A program made the translations under genes and the position numbers. Below the pieces are notes generated by a model, which was given only the letters and a program-made list of their open reading frames with translations, did no database searches and was not told where the DNA came from. From NCBI GenBank assembly GCA_024712425.1, contig JAKRWE010000005.1, positions 1 to 40,516 of the forward strand: 40,516 nt of DNA, in the 5' to 3' direction. How positions within the stretch are numbered: the stretch's first letter is position 1; each line of letters begins with the position of its first letter. This DNA is from Chromatiales bacterium (GTDB taxonomy: Bacteria; Pseudomonadota; Gammaproteobacteria; Chromatiales; Chromatiaceae). This document shows positions 27,433 through 34,881 of this stretch, piece after piece.

Positions 27433-28245
27433 TCATTCGGCGGCCAGGTCCTGGCTGGCCGAGCGCAACAGGGTGCGGAGGTCGTCCCCTTTCTGCCACA
27501 CGCCAACCCCGAAGCTCAGGACCGGTTTCACGCCTTCCAGCGGAGGTGGCAGTTGCATGTCCGAGAGTTCCGAACTTATCTTGCTGACTAGGCCGCGTGC
27601 ATCTGCCTGTTCCGTCTCCGGCAGCACCAGGAGGAAGATGTTTTCCTCCCAGCGCCCGATCTGGTCGACCCAGCGCAGGCGGTCACGCAGAAAACGGGAT
27701 ACGCCCAGCACCAGCGGGTCGGCGCTGTCACGCAGCAGCTCCACCTGATCGTCCTGCAGTCCGATGTGGACCAGCACGACGCTGAGCGGGTTACGGTAGC
27801 GTCGGCTGCGCGAGATCTGCAGTTCCAGGGCCCGGCTGATAGCGCGCCGGTTGGGCAGGCCGGTGAGATCGTCGGTGAGCTTGAGGTCCTGGATCTGCTG
27901 GTGCAGCAGCCGGTTCTCCCTGCGCAGATCATCTTCTGCCGTCACGTCCCGCATGACCAGCAGCGATTTGTCACCGGCGGCACGCCGCTCGATCCGGTGC
28001 AGGGTGTTCTGTCCCTCCGGATTGCGTGCCTGCAGCGGTGTTTGATTACCCGAGAACCAGGCCTGCTGTTCGGTGGGGAGCGCCTCCGGGGCCAGGCCGG
28101 TCAGTGACTCGGCATCCTTGCCCAACAGGCTGGCAAGTTGGTCGTTGACCCATTCGATGCGGCCTTCGGCATCCAGCAGGGCGAGTCCGCACAGCGGATC
28201 CATTGCGGTGGCGCCAGGCGTTGCCTGGAGTGAGGGTTGCGACAT
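27433..28245 (-). CDS. PAS and degenerate-GGDEF domain protein
   Basis: A 270-residue protein with an N-terminal PAS-like domain (about 15-100, LLDAEGRIEWVNDQLASLLG), a short coiled linker (RRENRLLHQQIQDLKL), and a GGDEF fold starting at DDLTGLPNRRAISRALEL. The signature position reads IGRWEENIFLLVLP, so GGDEF is replaced by EENIF and cyclase activity is not expected. The fold could bind GTP or act as a partner domain. ATG 28245 is preceded by GGAGG. Its stop is 6 bp before the cyaA start, suggesting co-expression and control of cAMP synthesis, which is an inference. Confidence 0.9.
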   Translation of the reverse strand: MSQPSLQATPGATAMDPLCGLALLDAEGRIEWVNDQLASLLGKDAESLTGLAPEALPTEQQAWFSGNQTPLQARNPEGQNTLHRIERRAAGDKSLLVMRDVTAEDDLRRENRLLHQQIQDLKLTDDLTGLPNRRAISRALELQISRSRRYRNPLSVVLVHIGLQDDQVELLRDSADPLVLGVSRFLRDRLRWVDQIGRWEENIFLLVLPETEQADARGLVSKISSELSDMQLPPPLEGVKPVLSFGVGVWQKGDDLRTLLRSASQDLAAE

Positions 28246-28379
28246 GGTGGGTGCTCCTCCTTCAGTTTTATAGTTAGCGGCAGCCTGTTCCGATTTTTTA
28301 GGAATAGTTATGGGAATAAAAGGCGGTGCGAGGCCCGACTATAGCGTGCCGAAAGCGCTAACCCAAATGGGAGCGGCGT

Positions 28380-28736
28380 TCAGTCGTATTCCTCGGCGCG
28401 CCGGGCGTCTCCCTTTACCTTCTGCGCCGGATAACGCTGTTCGTTGATGGTCATCTTGCGGTAGGCGGCGTCCAGCAGATCGATATCCAGGTGCTCGGCG
28501 AGACCCAGCAGATAGATCAGGATATCGGCCATTTCCAGTGCCACCGCCTCTTTCTTGTTACCGGTCAGTTGCCGGCTCTGCTCTTCGCTCAGCCACTGGA
28601 AGTGCTCCAGCAGTTCACCGGCCTCTCCGGCCAGGGCCATGCTGAGGCTCTTGGGTGAATGGAGCTGTTCCCAATCGCGTATCCGGGCGAGGCGGGCGAG
28701 GCGGATGCTGAGATCATCGAGGCCCTGTACGGGCAT
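28380..28736 (-). CDS. MazG-like nucleotide pyrophosphohydrolase
   Basis: A 118-residue all-alpha NTP pyrophosphatase of the MazG/RS21-C6 (dCTPase-like) type. The Mg2+-binding motif is present as Glu38/Glu41 (GEAGELLEHFQWL) and Glu68/Asp71 (LEMADILIYLLG). Such enzymes remove non-canonical or excess dNTPs. The start is ATG 28736 with a perfect AGGAGG seven bases upstream; an open frame 21 residues longer lacks a site. The 134-bp gap downstream (28246-28379), before the PAS-GGDEF gene, shows no gene. Confidence 0.9.
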   Translation of the reverse strand: MPVQGLDDLSIRLARLARIRDWEQLHSPKSLSMALAGEAGELLEHFQWLSEEQSRQLTGNKKEAVALEMADILIYLLGLAEHLDIDLLDAAYRKMTINEQRYPAQKVKGDARRAEEYD

Positions 28737-28919
28737 GGCGAGCCTCCTTTGGGCTGGATCTGCTTGGATGGGATCGTCGAGCGACAGAAATCCTTGCAAT
28801 ATCAGAAGTTAGTAATATACTGGTCATTGACGTAGAGCAATACCGGTCCGGTCGCTTGCGGTATACACTGGGCCAACTGCTAAGATACCTATACTTTATA
28901 TTCGCAGATGGAGATGATC

Positions 28920-29432
28920 ATGAAAAAATTTGTCGCAGTATCCCTTGCTGCGCTGGCGCTGGCGCTGGCCGGCACTGCAAACGCCAGTTGGTTCGGTGAC
29001 AGCAACAAGTGGGACGATCCCGAGTGCTGGTACAACCCTGACTGCAATCCCTACGATCCCTGGGATCCGCGTTACTGGATGAACGAGATGGACAGCTTCT
29101 GGAACGACAGCAACGACTACTACGGCCCGTATGGTCCTTACGGCGCCGGTCCCTATGGTCGTCCGATGATGCCGTATGGCGCCCCGATGCCCTATGGCGC
29201 CCCGATGCCCTATGGCGCCCCGATGCCCTATGGCGCGCCCATGCCCTATGGTGCACCGGCACCGGCCGCCCCCGCGTCCCGTCAGCAGGCCCCGGCAGCC
29301 CGTCCGGCACCTTATGGCCAGCCTCCGATGATGCCTTACGGTCCGCGTCCGTCCTACGGCGCCCCGCGTCCGGCGCCCCGCCCCGCACCGCGTCCGGCTC
29401 CGCGCCCGCAGCAGCCGGCTCAAGGCAAATAA
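28920..29432 (+). CDS. Sulfur-globule-like secreted repeat protein
   Basis: A 170-residue exported protein: MKKFVAVSLAALALALAGTA signal peptide, cleaved after ANA. The mature part is rich in Trp, Tyr, Asn and Asp (SWFGDSNKWDDPECWYNPDC), then carries MPYGAP hexapeptide repeats (five tandem units) and a Pro/Ala/Arg tail of PRPA units. Low-complexity Gly/Tyr/Pro proteins with Trp-rich starts and this signal type are typical of sulfur globule envelope proteins of purple and colourless sulfur bacteria, but homology to SgpA/B/C is only suggested by composition. ATG 28920 has GGAG six bases upstream; two in-frame ATGs before it are less well placed. A strong terminator follows. Confidence 0.7.
   Translation: MKKFVAVSLAALALALAGTANASWFGDSNKWDDPECWYNPDCNPYDPWDPRYWMNEMDSFWNDSNDYYGPYGPYGAGPYGRPMMPYGAPMPYGAPMPYGAPMPYGAPMPYGAPAPAAPASRQQAPAARPAPYGQPPMMPYGPRPSYGAPRPAPRPAPRPAPRPQQPAQGK
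29169..29258 (+). repeat. Five tandem 18-bp coding repeats (MPYGAP)
   Basis: Five consecutive 18-bp units encoding MPYGAP. Units 2 and 3 are identical and the others differ by one to three third-position changes, indicating recent expansion by slippage or unequal recombination. Unit number could vary between strains without breaking the frame. Confidence 0.9.
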
Positions 29433-29455
29433 ACGGATCCCAACCGTTGATGAGA

Positions 29456-29486
29456 AAGGCCCGGCGATCTGCCGGGCCTTCTTTGT
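29456..29486 (+). terminator. Intrinsic terminator of the sulfur-globule-like gene
   Basis: A perfect 10-bp stem AAGGCCCGGC/GCCGGGCCTT with loop GATCT, followed by CTTTGT. It stands 24 bp after the stop codon. Confidence 0.85.
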
Positions 29487-29514
29487 AAGGACTCCAATCA
29501 TTCATGTGCCAGAT

Positions 29515-29602
29515 CAACCACGAAGAGCACAAAGAACACGAAGAGGATCGATTAAAGTGTCGGCAAGACGAGCTGGCAACGCACTTGTGTCCTTTGTGGT
29601 TG
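29515..29602. repeat. Imperfect inverted repeat with ACCACGAAGAGCAC arms
   Basis: A left arm (29515-29543, CAACCACGAAGAGCACAAAG...) and right arm (29582-29602) pair imperfectly (about 16 of 20) across about 40 bp. Sequences of this type, reading NHEEHKEHEE in one frame, recur in many environmental bacterial genomes as short non-coding repeats; that statement is from memory. It occupies the convergent gap between the repeat protein and cytochrome c'. Confidence 0.55.
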
Positions 29603-29622
29603 AGTGTTTTCCACACTGATTC

Positions 29623-30285
29623 CTACCACCAGCCGAAACCACGGAAACCCGTGTGGCAGGCATCACAGGTGGCCAACAGGTTGTTGAACTTCTCCCACAC
29701 AGACGGATCGACCGCCACCTTGGAACAGGCCTGGTCATCCTTCTCGCAATCGAAAGGGGCATCGGCTCTTGGCAGGTAGATGGCGGTGTCCTTGGGTGGC
29801 TTTTTGGCCAGCGCCTGGGCCAGCGCGCCGGCAGCCGTTCTGAGTGCCTCGGCATTCGCCTTGAAGGCCTGCTGGTTGCTGATGACCGAGGGCAGGGCGC
29901 GTGAGCCCCGGGTAACGATCGAGCCGGGATGGAAGTTACGGGCCAGGGTGACGCCGGAGCCGGCCTCGATCCGTCGTGCCAGCTGGACCGCCTTGCTGCG
30001 ATCGAAACCCTTGCCACCGTAGAGCATGGCGGAGAGTTCGTTCAGCGCATCGCGGTGATCGTCCATCATGCTTTGCCGGGTGGAGCGCAGCCGGTTGCGT
30101 TCATAGCTGGGCAGGCGCGGCGGCAGATAGTAGCCGGGCGGAGGGCCATAGGCCGGCGCGCCCGCCCAGTAGGGGTGGTAATCGTTATCGTCGCCAAAAT
30201 CGAACGAGAAGACCTGGGCGACACCCACAGCCAGGAGCGAGCCGCCGATGGCGCCCGCGAGCAGGGTCTGTTTGAGGTTGCGCAT
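29623..30285 (-). CDS. Cytochrome c' (class II) family protein
   Basis: Exported 220-residue protein: signal peptide at residues 1-25, a Gly/Pro/Tyr-rich linker (YHPYWAGAPAYGPPPGYYLPP), then a four-helix cytochrome c' domain with the heme site CDACH at 207-211 and the following TGFRG. Class II cytochromes bind high-spin heme and handle NO or act in electron transfer. The long linker after the signal is unusual for c' and resembles the composition of the convergent repeat protein. ATG 30285 is preceded by GGAGG. In this context a role in sulfur or nitrogen-oxide metabolism is possible but unproven. Confidence 0.88.
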   Translation of the reverse strand: MRNLKQTLLAGAIGGSLLAVGVAQVFSFDFGDDNDYHPYWAGAPAYGPPPGYYLPPRLPSYERNRLRSTRQSMMDDHRDALNELSAMLYGGKGFDRSKAVQLARRIEAGSGVTLARNFHPGSIVTRGSRALPSVISNQQAFKANAEALRTAAGALAQALAKKPPKDTAIYLPRADAPFDCEKDDQACSKVAVDPSVWEKFNNLLATCDACHTGFRGFGWW

Positions 30286-30420
30286 TTCGGGATCCTCCGT
30301 TGAAAACAGGTAGAGTCAAAGTTACCCCTGTATCCCGTCGGAGAAAGGAAAAAATCGGGAAAACTTAATCCCGGTCAGAAAAAAGCCGGTTTTGGCCGTT
30401 CAATGATGATCAGCGGCAGC

Positions 30421-31809
30421 TCAGGCACCCTTCCGTAGTCTTTCGCGGGCGCCGGCGATGGCCCGGCGTACCTGTGCGGGCGCAGTACCACCGATATGGT
30501 CGCGCGCGGCGGCCGAGCCCTCGAGCGTCAGGTAGTCGAACACGTCCTCCTCGATGATGTCGCTGAAGGCGCGCAGCTGCTCGAGCGTCAGCTCGGCCAG
30601 GTCGCATTGTTCGGCCACGCAAAAGGCAACCGATTTGCCCACCACCTCGTGGGCATCGCGGAAGGGCATGCCCTTGCGCACCAGGTAGTCGGCCAGGTCG
30701 GTGGCGGTGGCAAAGCCCTGCAGGGCGGCGGCGCGCATCCGTTCCGGGTTGCAGCTGATGGCCGGGATCATGTCAGCGAACACCTTGAGTGATCCGCGCA
30801 GGTTGTCGACGGTGTCGAACAGCGGCTCCTTGTCCTCCTGGTTGTCCTTGTTGTAGGCCAGCGGTTGGGATTTCATCAGGGTCAGCAGGGCCATCAGGTG
30901 GCCGAATATCCTTCCGCTCTTGCCGCGAATGAGCTCGGGGACGTCGGGATTCTTCTTCTGCGGCATGATCGAGGAGCCGGTGCAGAAGCTGTCGGACAGG
31001 GTGATGAAGGCGAACTGGGCCGAGGACCAGATGGTCAGTTCCTCGCTCATGCGTGACAGATGCATCATGAGGATGCTGGCGTCGGCGGTAAACTCGATGG
31101 CGAAGTCACGATCCGAGACCGCGTCCAGGGAGTTGCGGCAGGGGCCGTCGAAGCCCAGCAGCTCGGCGGTGAACTCACGGTCGATGGGGAAGGTGGTGCC
31201 GGCCAGCGCGGCGGCCCCCAGCGGCAGGCGGTTCATGCGCCGATGGCAGTCTTCCAGGCGCGAGGCATCGCGCTCCAGCATCTCGAACCAGGCCATCATA
31301 TGGTGGCCGAAGGTGATCGGCTGCGCGGTCTGCAGATGGGTGAATCCAGGCAGGATGGTTTCGGCCTCGCGCTCGGCGATATCCAGCAGGGCCAGTTGCA
31401 GGCGTTGCAGCTCGCGCTGTATCTGTTCGATCTCCTGGCGCAGCCACAGACGCACGTCGGTGGCGACCTGGTCGTTGCGCGAGCGCCCGGTATGCAGCTT
31501 CTTGCCGGCCTCGCCGATTTCCGCGGTGAGTGCGGCCTCGACGTTCATGTGCACGTCCTCGAGCCCGATCGACCACTCGAACCGGCCACTCTCGATACGG
31601 TCCAGGATGAGGTTGAGGCCCTTGACGATGGCCTCGCGTTCGTCCTCGCTGAGGATGCCCTGGCGCACCAGCATGGTGGCATGCGCTATCGATCCCTGGA
31701 TGTCCTGCGGCGCCAGGCGCTGATCGAATTCCACCGAGGCGGTAAAGGCCTCGACAAAGGCATCGGTGGGCTCGCTGAAGCGTCCGGCCCAGAGTTTCTT
31801 GTCGCTCAT
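30421..31809 (-). CDS. argH: Argininosuccinate lyase
   Basis: Cleaves argininosuccinate to arginine and fumarate; cytosolic homotetramer of the fumarase/aspartase superfamily. The signature [12 protein letters not shown] holds the catalytic Ser. [18 protein letters not shown] and the His in [13 protein letters not shown] are other active-site segments. At 462 residues the length is normal. The start at 31809 is 65 bp from the divergent algZ start, an arrangement seen in Pseudomonas and relatives. The 135-bp gap to cytochrome c' contains no obvious gene. Confidence 0.98.
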   Translation of the reverse strand: MSDKKLWAGRFSEPTDAFVEAFTASVEFDQRLAPQDIQGSIAHATMLVRQGILSEDEREAIVKGLNLILDRIESGRFEWSIGLEDVHMNVEAALTAEIGEAGKKLHTGRSRNDQVATDVRLWLRQEIEQIQRELQRLQLALLDIAEREAETILPGFTHLQTAQPITFGHHMMAWFEMLERDASRLEDCHRRMNRLPLGAAALAGTTFPIDREFTAELLGFDGPCRNSLDAVSDRDFAIEFTADASILMMHLSRMSEELTIWSSAQFAFITLSDSFCTGSSIMPQKKNPDVPELIRGKSGRIFGHLMALLTLMKSQPLAYNKDNQEDKEPLFDTVDNLRGSLKVFADMIPAISCNPERMRAAALQGFATATDLADYLVRKGMPFRDAHEVVGKSVAFCVAEQCDLAELTLEQLRAFSDIIEEDVFDYLTLEGSAAARDHIGGTAPAQVRRAIAGARERLRKGA

Positions 31810-31874
31810 GAGTCTGTCTGTGTTGGGATGAGGGCAATGATTATACCGGGGGAAGGGGCTGTATACTCATTCGC

Positions 31875-32884
31875 ATGTCCGGTGCTACGGAAAAACACGG
31901 CTTTCTGCCCAATTTCTGCGATATTCACCTGGGTGTTGACCGCGGAACTGCTGGCCGTGGTGCTGTCGCTGGCCGCCCCCTGCCGGATTTCTGGTAGGCC
32001 TTGAGCCTGCGCTCGCTGTATGTCCAGTGGGTTGCCCTGATGCCGGCCGGGCTGCTGCGTGTGGCCGGTGGCCGCCTGAACCGCCTGGGACACCGGGGGC
32101 GGGCGTGGGGGCCTGGCTGCTCGCGCTGCTGGTGACGGCGGCGTTGCACCCCGTGTCGCAGCGCCTGTTGCGTGGCGAGTGGTCGGTGGCGCCGGCGGCG
32201 CTGGCATCGCAACTGGGCATTGCCGCCATCATCAGTGCGGTTGCCCTGCGTTATCTGTACCAGCTGCATCGCCACCAGGAAAAGGAATTGGCCGAGGCGC
32301 AGGCGCGGGCGCAGGCCCTGCGGGCACGCATCCGGCCCCATTTCCTGTTCAACAGCATGAACACCATCGCCAGCCTGACGCGCGCCGACCCGGCGCTGGC
32401 GGAAGAAGTGGTACACGACCTGTCAGACCTGTTTCGGGCCAGCCTGTCCGGCGCGGAGCGCGCCTCCAGCCTGCAGCAGGAACTGGAGCTGGCGCGCGGT
32501 TATCTGCGGATCGAGCAGCAGCGGCTGGGCGAACGCCTGGCTATTCACTGGGACCTCGGGGAGCTGCCCCTGGAGGTGCGCATGCCGCCACTGCTGTTGC
32601 AGCCGCTGCTCGAGAACGCGGTGTATCACGGGATCGAGCCCGCCGTTTCGGGTGGGGAGATCGTCGTGGCCGGGCGTTTTCGCAAGGGCGTGGTGAATAT
32701 CAGCGTCAGCAATACGCTGGCGCCCGGTGGGACCGGTCAGCGGGAGGGAAACCACGTGGCGCAGCAGAACGTGGCGGATCGCCTGCGGGCCTTTTTTGGT
32801 GAACAGGCCGGGATGCGCATCGGCGAGGTGGATGGACGTTACCAGGTGCGTATCCACTTTCCGGCTGAGGATGCCAGCGGATGA
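31875..32884 (+). pseudogene. algZ: AlgZ/FimS-like sensor kinase, broken at the 5' end
   Basis: The C-terminal half is an intact LytS/AlgZ-type kinase domain with the His box RIRPHFLFNSMNTIASL and LLQPLLENAVYHGIEP. The N-terminal membrane region survives only across several frames: GFLPNFCDIHL from ATG 31875, then VLTAELLAVVLSLAA, then LPDFW, a TAG codon, ALSLRSLYVQWVAL, then GVGAWLLALLVT. Repair needs a base removed in G3 at 31931-31933, one added in C5 at 31976-31980, one added in a G run near 32096-32099, and TAG at 31992-31994 read as sense (CAG would fit). Its end overlaps algR by ATGA. As written, a full sensor cannot be made. Confidence 0.85.
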
Positions 32885-33600
32885 AGGTCCTGATCGCCGA
32901 TGACGAGGCGCCGGCACGGGTGCGCCTGCGTGCCCTGTTGCTGGAAGTGTCCCCGGACATCGAGATCGTGGGCGAGGCGGGCGATGGTGCGGCCGCCCTG
33001 CAACTGGCCAGGGAGCAACGCCCGGAGCCTGCCCTGCTGGACATCCGCATGCCGGGTATGGACGGTATCCAGGCGGCACTGCGCATGGCCGCGTTGGCGG
33101 TGCCCCCGGCGATCGTTTTCGTCACCGCCTACGACGAGTATGCGCTTGCGGCCTTCGATGCCAACGCCATCGACTATCTGCTCAAGCCGGTGCGTGCCGA
33201 GCGCCTGCGCACCGCCCTGGAAAAGGCCTCGGTATTCAGCCAGCCGCAGCAGGAGGCGCTGCGCGGGACCCTGCCGTCATTGCATGTGACCCAGAGCGGC
33301 AGCCTGCGGCGCATCCCGCTGGACGAGATCATCTGCCTGCGCGCCGACAGCAAGTATGTGGAGGTCTGCCACGAGCGGGGCCTCGCACTGAGCGATGCCT
33401 CGCTCAAGACCATCGAGAGACAGTACCCGGACCGTTTTCTGCGCATTCACCGCAAGACCCTGATCGATCCGATGCGCGCGCGAGTTGCGCAAGCAGGGGG
33501 ATGCCGCCCTGCTGTATCTGGAGGGCCTGGATCAGGGTCTGGAGGTCAGTCGCCGTCACCCCCGGCGGTCCGGCGACTGCTCAGGGGTGAGCCGACATAG
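32881..33600 (+). CDS. algR: AlgR-like LytTR response regulator with scrambled C-terminal segment
   Basis: The receiver domain (1-115) has Asp8/Asp7 and phosphoacceptor Asp54 in ALLDIRMPGMDG, and Lys in DYLLKPV. The LytTR DNA-binding domain starts at about 135 (IPLDEIICLRADSKYVEV, FLRIHRKTLID). From about 33477 to 33560 the frame is shifted: the main frame reads a Gly/Ser/Pro-rich stretch, while the alternative frame gives ELRKQGDAALLYLEG...EVSRRH, the expected LytTR strands. The main frame returns for PAVRRLLRG. Two compensating indels therefore replace about 27 residues, probably impairing DNA binding. Downstream partner of algZ. Confidence 0.85.
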   Translation: MKVLIADDEAPARVRLRALLLEVSPDIEIVGEAGDGAAALQLAREQRPEPALLDIRMPGMDGIQAALRMAALAVPPAIVFVTAYDEYALAAFDANAIDYLLKPVRAERLRTALEKASVFSQPQQEALRGTLPSLHVTQSGSLRRIPLDEIICLRADSKYVEVCHERGLALSDASLKTIERQYPDRFLRIHRKTLIDPMRARVAQAGGCRPAVSGGPGSGSGGQSPSPPAVRRLLRGEPT

Positions 33601-33744
33601 GCCGGATCCCCGATAGTTATTAACGCGATAGCCTGCAGAGGGGCTCATGGGGGGCATGCGTGTTACCGGCACCAGCCAGGCTTTTCCCCCGAAAGTATCG
33701 CCATGCTCTGGTATGCGGGGGAATTTGGCGCTATCGCCCCCCGG

Positions 33745-33771
33745 TGCAAATCATTGCATGCAGGATTTGCA
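33745..33771. promoter_or_regulatory. Inverted repeat upstream of the TRAP solute-binding gene
   Basis: TGCAAATC (33745-33752) and GATTTGCA (33764-33771) form a perfect 8-bp dyad with an 11-bp spacer, 44 bp before the solute-binding protein start. TTGCAT at 33754 and TATGGA at 33775 could be weak promoter boxes (15-bp spacing). I infer a regulator site. The rest of the 33601-33814 gap shows nothing else. Confidence 0.45.
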
Positions 33772-33814
33772 TTGTATGGATAACAAGCAATCAACCATTG
33801 GAGCTCTCTTCATC

Positions 33815-34798
33815 ATGTTCAAGAAAAAACAGTTTATCAGCGCACTTCTGGGTGCCGGTCTGGTGCTGGGTGCCGGCCTGAGCGGCATGGCGCAGGCCGC
33901 CCAGCAGCGTTTCGTCACCATCGGTACCGGCGGCGTGACCGGCGTGTATTACCCGACGGGCGGTGCCATCTGCCGCCTGGTCAACAAGACCCGCAAGCAG
34001 CACGGTATCCGTTGTTCGGTCGAAAGTACCGGTGGTTCGGTTTACAACCTCAACGCCATCCGTAACGGTGAGCTGGACATGGGTGTGGCCCAGTCCGACT
34101 GGCAGTATCACGCCTATCACGGCACCAGCAAATTTAAGGATGCAGGTCCCAACAAGAAACTGCGCGCCGTGTTCTCGGTTCACCCCGAGCCGTTCACCGT
34201 GGTCGCGCATGCCGATGCCGGCATCAAGAACTTCGACGATCTCAAGGGCAAGCGGGTCAACGTGGGTAACCCGGGTTCCGGGCAGCGCGGCACCATGGAA
34301 GTCGTGATGAAGGCCAAGGGCTGGACCATGAAGGACTTTAAACTGGCCTCCGAGCTGAAGTCCTCCGAGCAGTCCAAGGCACTGTGCGACAACAAGATCG
34401 ATGCCATGGTGTTCACCGTCGGTCACCCCAGCGGCTCCATCAAGGAGGCCACCACCTCCTGTGATGCGGTGCTGGTCAACGTTGCCGGCCCGGCCATCGA
34501 CAAGCTGGTCAAGGACAACGACTACTACCGGTATGCCACCATCCCCGGCGGCATGTATCGCGGCAACCCGAATGACACCAAGACCTTTGGTGTGGGTGCC
34601 ACCTTCGTTACCTCCTCCGATGTGCCGGAAGACGTGATCTACAATGTGGTCAAGGCGGTGTTCGAGAACTTCGACACCTTCCGCAAGCTGCATCCGGCCT
34701 TCAATCATCTGGACAAGAAGCAGATGATCAAGGATGGCCTGTCGGCCCCGTTGCACCGGGGTGCCATCAAGTACTACAAGGAAGCCGGCCTGATGTGA
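33815..34798 (+). CDS. TAXI-family TRAP transporter solute-binding protein
   Basis: Periplasmic binding protein for a TRAP importer; TAXI members bind small anionic or amino-acid-type solutes. Signal peptide [15 protein letters not shown]... ends in AQAA (about residue 29). The family start [25 protein letters not shown], the [22 protein letters not shown] segment and [10 protein letters not shown] are typical TAXI motifs. The 327-residue gene is intact, unlike the downstream permease. ATG 33815 has GGAG 11 bases upstream. The substrate cannot be read from sequence. A terminator separates it from the permease. Confidence 0.95.
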   Translation: MFKKKQFISALLGAGLVLGAGLSGMAQAAQQRFVTIGTGGVTGVYYPTGGAICRLVNKTRKQHGIRCSVESTGGSVYNLNAIRNGELDMGVAQSDWQYHAYHGTSKFKDAGPNKKLRAVFSVHPEPFTVVAHADAGIKNFDDLKGKRVNVGNPGSGQRGTMEVVMKAKGWTMKDFKLASELKSSEQSKALCDNKIDAMVFTVGHPSGSIKEATTSCDAVLVNVAGPAIDKLVKDNDYYRYATIPGGMYRGNPNDTKTFGVGATFVTSSDVPEDVIYNVVKAVFENFDTFRKLHPAFNHLDKKQMIKDGLSAPLHRGAIKYYKEAGLM

Positions 34799-34810
34799 TC
34801 GGCGGTATGA

Positions 34811-34838
34811 ACCGGGGCCAGGCGCCCCGGTTTTTCTT
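34811..34838 (+). terminator. Intrinsic terminator between binding protein and permease
   Basis: Stem ACCGGGGC/GCCCCGGT with loop CAGGC and a following TTTTTCTTT. It probably lets more binding protein than permease be made, a usual stoichiometry for such transporters. Confidence 0.85.
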
Positions 34839-34881
34839 TACGACTAAAAAAACCAAAATAAATAACAAGGGAGGAAGGTCC

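Noticed and set aside
30361..30420. Terminator downstream of argH
   Set aside because: A T-rich run near a GGCC/CCGG stretch was noted, but the arms do not pair into a convincing stem.
31875..33600. Programmed frameshifting in algZ-algR
   Set aside because: Several shifts in different directions plus a stop codon in one gene do not fit a programmed event; mutation or sequence error is simpler.
34799..34881. A possible riboswitch or leader before the TRAP permease
   Set aside because: The only structure is a simple stem with a T tract, fully explained as an intrinsic terminator.
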